Below are positions 16,279 through 24,222 of a stretch of DNA of 32,086 nt, in pieces. Numbering within the stretch: position 1 is the stretch's first letter; the number at the start of each line of letters is the position of its first letter. Source of the DNA: Verrucomicrobiota bacterium (GTDB taxonomy: Bacteria > Verrucomicrobiota > Verrucomicrobiia > Chthoniobacterales > UBA10450); the NCBI GenBank assembly GCA_902810735.1, contig CADDYX010000008.1:1-32086 (forward strand), in the 5' to 3' direction. The position numbers were made by a program, and so were the translations under genes. The notes beneath the pieces were generated by a model. The model worked only from the letters and a program-made list of their open reading frames with translations. It was not told the origin of the DNA and did not search any database.

Positions 16279-17043
16279 ATGCAGCAGCAGTTCGTTGTTC
16301 AACTGCGATTCCACGGCGATCTCGGTTTGTTCGTGCGCCGGCGACGTTCAACCGATCCGGTCATCAGAACGTTCCGCGAGAAAACCTCAATCAAGGACGT
16401 GATCGAGTCGTGCGGTGTTCCGCATCCGGAGGTTGACGGCATTCTCGTCAATCGCCTTTCCGTCGCATTCGCATTCCATCTCACTTCCGATGCGACGGCC
16501 GAAGTGTTTCCATTTCCCGCTCCCGCGAAGATGCTGCGGCTGCAGCGCCGCGGTCTCGCCCGCTTCGTCGCTGATGGACATCTCGGCAAGCTCGTGCGGC
16601 GTCTGCGCCTGCTCGGCATTGATACGTGCTACAACAACATTGTGTCGGACGCGGCATTGGTATCGACCGCGCGCGCCGAGGAGCGAGCGCTGCTCACACG
16701 CGATCGGCGCCTGCTCATGCACGCCGCGGTGCGGGACGGATATTATCCACGCTCGCAGCTCCCGGACGAGCAAGCGGTGGAAGTGATCCAACGATTTGAG
16801 CTGCAAAGCGCGCTGCGCCCGTTCACGCGCTGCCCGACCTGCAACGGCTTGCTTCATCGCGCCGAAAAACAGGATGTGCTCGAGCAGCTGGAGCCCCTCA
16901 CGCGGATATACTACGACGATTTCCGCCGCTGCAGCGATTGCCGGCAAATCTTCTGGCCGGGCTCTCATTTTCCTAAACTGCAGGCGCAACTGCGACGGCT
17001 CGGTGTCCCGGATTGCGATTGCGAACCGAAAGCCGAGCGTTAG
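16279..17043 (+). CDS. Mut7-C ubiquitin-like plus Mut7-C RNase domain protein
   Basis: A cytoplasmic protein of 254 residues. Residues 1-80 match the ubiquitin-like domain found N-terminal to bacterial Mut7-C proteins. Residues 94-240 match the Mut7-C RNase (PIN-like) domain: FVADGHLGKLVRRLRLLGID with Asp99, LLTRDRRLL with Asp142, and a zinc ribbon Cys185/Cys188 plus Cys218/Cys221. Homology to the exoribonuclease Mut-7 C-terminus predicts RNA cleavage, but substrates of the bacterial proteins are not established. The stop is only 14 nt before tRNA-Ile, so the gene and the tRNA are probably on one transcript. It lies 19 nt after the VanZ-like gene. Confidence 0.92.
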   Translation: MQQQFVVQLRFHGDLGLFVRRRRSTDPVIRTFREKTSIKDVIESCGVPHPEVDGILVNRLSVAFAFHLTSDATAEVFPFPAPAKMLRLQRRGLARFVADGHLGKLVRRLRLLGIDTCYNNIVSDAALVSTARAEERALLTRDRRLLMHAAVRDGYYPRSQLPDEQAVEVIQRFELQSALRPFTRCPTCNGLLHRAEKQDVLEQLEPLTRIYYDDFRRCSDCRQIFWPGSHFPKLQAQLRRLGVPDCDCEPKAER

Positions 17044-17057
17044 AGTTGTCGCTCCTC

Positions 17058-17131
17058 GGGCCTGTAGCTCAGCTGGTTAGAGCATGCGCTTGATAAGCGC
17101 AGGGTCAAAGGTTCAAATCCTTTCAGGCCCA
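17058..17131 (+). tRNA. tRNA-Ile (anticodon GAT)
   Basis: A 74-nt cloverleaf. Acceptor stem GGGCCTG/CAGGCCC, D-arm GCTCAGCTGGTTAGAGC, anticodon stem TGCGC/GCGCA with loop TTGATAA (anticodon GAT at 17092-17094), T-arm AAAGG/CCTTT with loop TTCAAAT. The discriminator is A and CCA is not encoded. It lies between protein genes: 14 nt after the Mut7-C gene and 9 nt before the GTG start of an M16 peptidase gene. In most bacteria this tRNA sits in the 16S-23S spacer. Confidence 0.97.
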
Positions 17132-17140
17132 CACCTCTTC

Positions 17141-18523
17141 GTGAAGTTTCCGATCGCTGCGGCTACCCTGTCTCTCTGCGCAATGGCGTACGGCGCCGCG
17201 CCGAAGTCGCCGCCTCCGCCGCAGGTCGTGATTCCGAAGATCGACTTCAAACGTTCAACGCTGCCGAACGGCCTCGAGGTCTACACCGTCGAAGATCACA
17301 AGAGTCCCACGGTTGCGGTGCAGGTCTGGTATCGCGTCGGTTCGAAAGACGATCCGCAGGGCCGCAGCGGCTTCGCGCATTTATTCGAGCACATGATGTT
17401 CAAGGGGAACGCACATCTCTCGCCCGATGCATTTGAGGAGCTCACGGAAAACGTGGGCGGCGAAAACAACGCGTTCACTGCCGATGATATGACCGTTTAC
17501 CACGAAGTGGTGCCATCGAACTATCTGGAGCCGATTCTCTGGGCGGAAGCAGAGCGAATGTCGTCCCTTGCGATCACGGCGGCGAACTTCACCTCCGAGC
17601 GCGATGTCGTGAAGGAGGAATTTCGGCAGCGAATTGCGGCGAACCCGTACGGCGATTTTTATCTTGCGATTCCAAAGCTGTCGTACGCTGTGCATCCGTA
17701 CAAACGCCCGGGCATTGGCAGCATCGAAGAGCTCGACGCGTCGAAGCTCGACGAAGTGCAGGCGTTTCACTCCACCTTTTACCGGCCGGACAACGCCACG
17801 CTGATCGTGGTGGGAGACTTCCAACCGCAACAGCTCAATGATTGGATCAACAAGTACTTCGGCGCGGTCCCGAAACCTCGGACGGAAATTCCACGCGTGA
17901 GTGTGAAAGAACCTGCGCGAAAAGAAGATAGGCGGCAGGTAATTTATAGTCCCAAGGCGCCACTGCCGGCACTCGCGGTGACATATCTGGCGCCATCAGC
18001 GCGGAACGACGACTCGCCCGCGCTTGATGTAGCGGACGATATTCTGTCAGGCGGTGCCTCGTCGCGGTTGTACCAGTCGCTCGTTTATCAGCAGCAACTC
18101 GCGCAATCCGTCTCCTTCAACGCCGACCTGAAACAGGATCTCGGATTACTGACGTTTACTATGACACTGGCCAGCGGCAAAAGCGTAGCGGATGCGGAGA
18201 AGGCGCTCGACGCCGAAATCAGCAAGGTGCTGAAGGACGGCGTCACGAGTGGCGAAGTCGAGAAGGCGAAAAACCGCGCACTCACTGCCAAGTTGTTCAA
18301 CATCGAGACGTCGAACGGCAAAGCGAGCGAACTCGGCGAAGCCGCCGTCGTGCTCGGCGACGCGAACCGCGTGAACACTCAGCTCGAGAAGATCAATGCT
18401 GTCACGCCCGAGCAGGTCAAAGCCGCGTTGAGGAAATATATCAGCGGACAAAAACGCGTCGTAATTGAGTTTCTGCCCGAGTCAATGAAAGCGGACGCGC
18501 CAAAACCGCCGGAGACGAAATGA
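17141..18523 (+). CDS. M16 family zinc metallopeptidase, catalytic subunit type
   Basis: An exported insulinase-family peptidase of 460 residues, expected periplasmic. Seen: a signal peptide (about 1-19), RSTLPNGLEVY, the inverted zinc motif His80-x-x-Glu83-His84 in FAHLFEHMMFKG, the third-ligand region ERDVVKEE near residue 160, and two M16 halves with GGASSRLYQSLV in the second. The frame is open into the tRNA, but GTG 17141 gives a proper signal peptide. It starts 9 nt after the mature tRNA-Ile end, leaving no space for a separate promoter or ordinary ribosome-binding site. The stop overlaps the next gene as ATGA. Together with the next protein it likely forms the usual active/inactive M16 heterodimer. 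Confidence 0.93.
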   Translation: MKFPIAAATLSLCAMAYGAAPKSPPPPQVVIPKIDFKRSTLPNGLEVYTVEDHKSPTVAVQVWYRVGSKDDPQGRSGFAHLFEHMMFKGNAHLSPDAFEELTENVGGENNAFTADDMTVYHEVVPSNYLEPILWAEAERMSSLAITAANFTSERDVVKEEFRQRIAANPYGDFYLAIPKLSYAVHPYKRPGIGSIEELDASKLDEVQAFHSTFYRPDNATLIVVGDFQPQQLNDWINKYFGAVPKPRTEIPRVSVKEPARKEDRRQVIYSPKAPLPALAVTYLAPSARNDDSPALDVADDILSGGASSRLYQSLVYQQQLAQSVSFNADLKQDLGLLTFTMTLASGKSVADAEKALDAEISKVLKDGVTSGEVEKAKNRALTAKLFNIETSNGKASELGEAAVVLGDANRVNTQLEKINAVTPEQVKAALRKYISGQKRVVIEFLPESMKADAPKPPETK

Positions 18524-19968
18524 AAACGCTGCCGACGGCTCTGTGGATTGTTATCGCGAGTGCTTTGCATGCGTACGCGATCGGCGGCATCGACAAAGCG
18601 CCAGCACCTTCCGCTCCGCGCCAGACGAACTTCATCAAACCGAAAGAGACGGCTCTACCAAATGGCCTCCGCGTGATTGTAGCGGAGCGTCCGGACCTTC
18701 CCTTGTTAGCCGCGCAAATGGTCATCCGCAACGGCTCGGAAGTAGATCCGGACGGTCGAGCAGGGACCGCGACGATGACCGGATCGTTGCTGACCAAAGG
18801 CACTGAGAAAATGTCAGCGCCTGAAATCGCCGGAGCGGTCGAATCGTTAGGCGGCGCAATCGGTTCCTCAGCGGGTTGGGATGCGTCCAGCGCGTTTGTA
18901 GTCGTTATGTCAAACAAGGCGGACGCCGCGCTGGCCATTTTATCAGACGTTGTGCTGCATCCGGGTTTCAAACCGGAGGAAATTGACCGCCTGAAAAAGC
19001 AGACGCTCGACCGGCTGCGCGTCGGTCTCGAACAACCGGGAGTGCTGACCAGCTACGTCGGCACGCGCGTTGTATTCCCGAACGGCGAATACGCGCACCC
19101 AAGTGGAGGCACGATTCAAACCGTCCAGGAAATCACGCGCGACGACATTGTCGCGCTTCATCGGACGTTCTACCGGCCAGACAATGCGGTTTTCATTTTG
19201 TCTGGGAACGTGACGCTGGAGCAGGGGAAGGCGTACGCAGAGAAGTTCTTCGGCAGCTGGAAGGCGGAAGGACCTCTCGCGGCACGAAATCACTCAGGAG
19301 AAGTGAAGGATTGGAAGCCGCAAAATATCGTCGTCGACATGCCACAGGCCGGCCAGGCTTCCGTGATGGTTGACCAGCCGACGATCAGGCGCGATTCGCC
19401 GGACTACTACACCGCGCAGGTGGCAAACGCGGCGCTCGGCAACGGCTTTGCCTCGCGGCTGAATCGCGAAATTCGCATCCGGCGCGGCCTCAGTTACGGC
19501 GCGAGAAGCGCGCTCGACGCGCGGCGTGACGCCGGCGTTTTCACCGCCAGTGCACAGACGAAGAACGAGTCCGCGGCAGAGGTCGCGAAGCTGCTCCAAG
19601 CGGAACTGAAGCGGCTCGGGGACGAACCGGTGCAAGGCGACGAGTTGAAGTCACGCCAGGCATTGCTGACCGGCGGCTACGCCCGCGCGATGGAGACGAA
19701 CCTCGGAGTCGCCGGTGAAATTTCCTCGCTGGCGGTGCACAATCTCCCGCTCGACACGTTGGAGAAGTATATTCCTGCAATCAACGCCGTCGGAAGCGAG
19801 GCGATCACCACGTTCGCAAAAACTCACTTCGCGTCGCCAAGCGCGATCGTAATCGCGGGGCAGGCGGCAGCGTTTGTCGACGCGCTCAAGCGACAAGTGC
19901 CGGACGTGAAGGTGATCCCGAAAAACGAGCTTGACCTGAACCGGCCGGAGCTCGTCCGAGCAAAGTAG
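18520..19968 (+). CDS. M16 family peptidase-like protein, non-catalytic partner
   Basis: A second exported M16 protein (482 residues, signal peptide about 1-20). It aligns without gaps to its neighbour around the zinc site, but the HLFEH position reads TMTGS, so it cannot bind zinc there. Its second half keeps the substrate-binding Arg...Tyr pattern in RRGLSYGARS, which is not seen in the catalytic partner. This complementary loss is typical of bacterial M16B pairs that work as a heterodimer, like the mitochondrial processing peptidase alpha and beta subunits. The start overlaps the upstream stop (ATGA), giving near-equal translation. It is convergent with tRNA-Ala 50 nt away. Confidence 0.93.
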   Translation: MKTLPTALWIVIASALHAYAIGGIDKAPAPSAPRQTNFIKPKETALPNGLRVIVAERPDLPLLAAQMVIRNGSEVDPDGRAGTATMTGSLLTKGTEKMSAPEIAGAVESLGGAIGSSAGWDASSAFVVVMSNKADAALAILSDVVLHPGFKPEEIDRLKKQTLDRLRVGLEQPGVLTSYVGTRVVFPNGEYAHPSGGTIQTVQEITRDDIVALHRTFYRPDNAVFILSGNVTLEQGKAYAEKFFGSWKAEGPLAARNHSGEVKDWKPQNIVVDMPQAGQASVMVDQPTIRRDSPDYYTAQVANAALGNGFASRLNREIRIRRGLSYGARSALDARRDAGVFTASAQTKNESAAEVAKLLQAELKRLGDEPVQGDELKSRQALLTGGYARAMETNLGVAGEISSLAVHNLPLDTLEKYIPAINAVGSEAITTFAKTHFASPSAIVIAGQAAAFVDALKRQVPDVKVIPKNELDLNRPELVRAK

Positions 19969-20018
19969 CTGTTGCTCGGCCACGATCGCGCGGCTCTCGG
20001 CCGCAACCGAATGTGGAA

Positions 20019-20091
20019 TGGAGGCAAGGGGATTCGAACCCCTGACTTCCAGCTTGCAAAGCTGGCGCTCTACCAACTGAGCTATGCCCCC
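20019..20091 (-). tRNA. tRNA-Ala (anticodon TGC)
   Basis: A 73-nt cloverleaf on the minus strand. Acceptor GGGGGCA/TGCCTCC (one G-U pair), D-arm GCTCAGTTGGTAGAGC, anticodon stem CCAGC/GCTGG with loop TTTGCAA (anticodon TGC, plus-strand 20056-20058), T-arm AGGGG/CCCCT with loop TTCGAAT. The discriminator is A and CCA is not encoded. It follows the 16S gene on the same strand, 252 nt away, but beyond an intrinsic terminator. What follows it is a convergent protein gene, not 23S rRNA. A promoter of its own in the 44 nt between terminator and tRNA could not be identified with confidence. Confidence 0.97.
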
Positions 20092-20132
20092 GGAAGAATT
20101 TCGAATGTCGATTGCCGACGTCCGATTGCAAC

Positions 20133-20165
20133 AAAAAAGCCGGACAGCATCAGCCGTCCGGCTTT
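20133..20165 (-). terminator. intrinsic terminator between 16S rRNA and tRNA-Ala
   Basis: On the minus strand, a 10-bp stem AAAGCCGGAC/GTCCGGCTTT (plus-strand 20136-20145 with 20156-20165) with a 10-nt loop is followed by further T residues (six T in a row in total, the first three within the stem). Orientation is right for stopping transcription that comes out of the 16S gene. It lies about 180 nt past the 16S 3' end and 42 nt before tRNA-Ala. Confidence 0.85.
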
Positions 20166-21904
<1,739 letters not shown>

Positions 21905-22309
21905 ACTTGGAGGGCGAACAGGAATCAGCTTCCCGCTCGACCAAAGTTTGTGACCGGCGCCGCTAAGCACCGGCCGATCTGACTTTCTTACCTGCTGCGA
22001 ACCGAAGTCCGCGGCAGGGTTCGTCCGATCTTTAAATCATTCGCCAGTCGTGAAACCGGCAAAGTTTTGTTCAAAGAAACTCGACGTATAACGCACAATT
22101 CAATCTTCGCTGACTAACTTCCACCTTCTGATCTCACTTCGTCTTGTCGTGATCGCGAGATCCAGAATCGCACTGTCAAAGATCAATCGTCCTTTCCCGA
22201 CGCGTTCACGTACAACACCAGCCGTTTCGATTGGTTTCGATCCGATTGGCTCGCCAGTGAGCCGAGAGGGGAAGAACATCCGGCCTGCTGCCGAATCCCG
22301 TGTCGCGGG
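21905..22309 (-). other. long 5' leader of the 16S rRNA transcript
   Basis: About 400 nt between the predicted start site and the 16S 5' end, without a supported protein gene. Such leaders carry processing and antitermination signals; no boxA-like element could be confirmed by eye. A TTGACA at about 22174-22179 (minus strand) has no matching -10 at the right distance. Confidence 0.5.
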
Positions 22310-22315
22310 ACGAGC

Positions 22316-22343
22316 AACATAGTGTGCCCGGCGAACCCGTCAA
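22316..22343 (-). promoter_or_regulatory. predicted rRNA promoter driving the 16S gene
   Basis: On the minus strand: -35 TTGACG (22338-22343), 16-bp spacer, -10 TATGTT (22316-22321). An A/T-rich stretch just upstream (AAAAAGTTGAAGATTTTGTG) looks like an UP element. The bases just after the -10 are GC-rich (GCTCGTCCCGCG), the kind of discriminator associated with stringent control. The predicted start is near 22309. Confidence 0.7.
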
Positions 22344-22605
22344 CACAAAATCTTCAACTTTTTCGGCGGATTTTCCGCGAGGCAACGGCTGCAAGCCGCT
22401 CCGCGCGTTGCCCGTCCAGACCGTCCACGGCTGCCGATGTGTCGGAATCTCGTCGATTCGATCTGCCGCACGCCCTTCGGGTGCTCGCGGCGTCGACTGT
22501 TAGCCAACATAAGCGGAGCGATTCCTGCCGATTGCGCCGGTAGCGCGCGCACCTACTGTCGGGTGTTCAACGTCGAATCAAGTGCGATCAGTGGCTCACG
22601 CGCAG

Positions 22606-24222
22606 ATGAAAAGCGGTTATGATGTCGTAATTCTCGGCGCCGGCCACAATGCGCTAGTCGCCGCGAGTTATCTCGGACGCGCTGGTTTGAGCGTGCTGTT
22701 GCTGGAAAAAACCAAGCAGATCGGCGGCGCGACAGTATCGGATAAACTCTTTCCGGATTACGATGCCTGGCTCTCGCGCTACTCGTACCTCGTCAGTCTC
22801 TTCCCGGAGAAAATTGCCCGCGACCTCGGCTTGAACTTTGAGCTGCGTCGCCGCGCCACAGCCTCGTTCACGCCGTACGTTCGAGAGGGGCGCCACCATG
22901 GACTGCTTTTGAGCAACGTGGATGAAGAGAGGAGCCGGCGATCGATGCTGAATCTAACCGGCAACGCTCGCGAGTACCAGCAGCTGCAGCGATTCTATCG
23001 TTTGGCGCGCGTTTTCGCGGAGCATTCGTGGGACGCGATGTTGGAGCCGCTCGTTGCGAAAAGCGAATTTCGTAGACGGTTCGCTGGTGATGAAGTTTCG
23101 CGCGAAGCGTGGCGCAGTCTTGTCGAAGAACCAATCGGTTGCGCGATCGAGCGTTATCTCGAGGATGATCTCGTCCGCGGGCTCGTCGTGACGGATGCGA
23201 AAATCGGGATATTTACGCATCCGCACGACGATTCATTGGTCCAGAACCGTTGCTTCCTCTATCACCTGGTCGGCAATAAGACCGGTGAATGGAAAGTGCC
23301 GGTCGGTGGAATGGGCGCGGTGGCGCGCGAACTCGAGCAAGCTGCGCGGAAAACCGGGGCGGAATTCCGGACCAACGTCGAAATTGCTCGCCTCGATCTT
23401 AGCGCGAAGAAGAAGACCGTCGCTTTTGCGGTAGATGGCGTGGAGCACACCGTCGAAGCGAAATATTTGCTGGTGAACTTCGGTCGCAATGTCCTGGCGA
23501 GATACACCGGAAAATCTTACCAGCCGCAGCCGATCGATGAAGGCAGCGTGTTTAAAATGAACATCCTGCTGCGCAAACTGCCGCGGCTGAAAGCGAGCAC
23601 CTATTCAGCCGAAGAGGCGTGGTGCGGCACGTTTCACAGCGACGAAGGTTACGAGCAGATGAATCTCAGCTACCGGCAGGCGGCAAACGGGCAACTGCCG
23701 GACCGGCCGCCGGGCGAGGTCTATTGTCATACTCTGACCGACGACAGCATCCTTGCACCGGACCTGCGCGCGCAAGGCTTCCATACGATGACCTTGTTCG
23801 GCATCGACACGCCGTATGCGCTCTTCGAGCGTGACAATGAGACGATGCGCCGCACCGCCGAGGAAAGATTTATCGCCAGCATCGACCAATGGGTGGAAGA
23901 ACCGCTGCGCGATTGCTGCGCCGTCGCGCGCGACGGTTCGCTCTGCGTCGAAAGTAAGAGCCCGGTCGATATTGAAGCCTCGTTAGGCATGTATCATGGC
24001 AACATCTTCCACGATGCGCCGAGCTGGCCGTTTGCCGCGGTTGAGGACCACGCGGGCACGTGGGGCGTCGAGACGGAGTGGGAGAACGTCTTTCTCTGTG
24101 GCTCGAGTGCACAACGCGGTGGTGCCGTCAGTGGCATTCCCGGGCACAACGCCGCGATGAAGGTGCTCGAAGAGGTCGGCGCGATCGAGCGTGAGCGGGC
24201 GACGACGAGCTATTGCAGGTGA
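22606..24222 (+). CDS. PYROXD2/phytoene-desaturase-like FAD oxidoreductase
   Basis: An FAD-dependent amine-oxidase-fold protein of 538 residues, close in layout to PYROXD2 and CrtI-like proteins. Seen: the dinucleotide-binding motif DVVILGAGHNALVAASYLG (residues 6-24) with LLLEK ending the second strand, GGATVSDKLFPDY, the middle VPVGGMGAVARELEQAARK typical of phytoene desaturase relatives, and the C-terminal FAD motif VFLCGSSAQRGGAVSGIPGHNAA. No other carotenoid genes are nearby, so a carotenoid role is not supported. ATG 22606 is preferred over GTG 22582, since the FAD motif then starts at the usual place. The last 13 nt overlap the convergent PKD-protein gene. Confidence 0.9.
   Translation: MKSGYDVVILGAGHNALVAASYLGRAGLSVLLLEKTKQIGGATVSDKLFPDYDAWLSRYSYLVSLFPEKIARDLGLNFELRRRATASFTPYVREGRHHGLLLSNVDEERSRRSMLNLTGNAREYQQLQRFYRLARVFAEHSWDAMLEPLVAKSEFRRRFAGDEVSREAWRSLVEEPIGCAIERYLEDDLVRGLVVTDAKIGIFTHPHDDSLVQNRCFLYHLVGNKTGEWKVPVGGMGAVARELEQAARKTGAEFRTNVEIARLDLSAKKKTVAFAVDGVEHTVEAKYLLVNFGRNVLARYTGKSYQPQPIDEGSVFKMNILLRKLPRLKASTYSAEEAWCGTFHSDEGYEQMNLSYRQAANGQLPDRPPGEVYCHTLTDDSILAPDLRAQGFHTMTLFGIDTPYALFERDNETMRRTAEERFIASIDQWVEEPLRDCCAVARDGSLCVESKSPVDIEASLGMYHGNIFHDAPSWPFAAVEDHAGTWGVETEWENVFLCGSSAQRGGAVSGIPGHNAAMKVLEEVGAIERERATTSYCR

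Noticed and set aside
17084-17140. N-terminal extension of the M16 gene beginning at ATG 17084
   Set aside because: These codons lie inside tRNA-Ile and would put 19 extra residues before a good signal peptide.
22174-22179. TTGACA on the minus strand as a second 16S promoter
   Set aside because: The sequence 16-18 bp downstream is GCGATC-like and GC-rich, without an acceptable -10.
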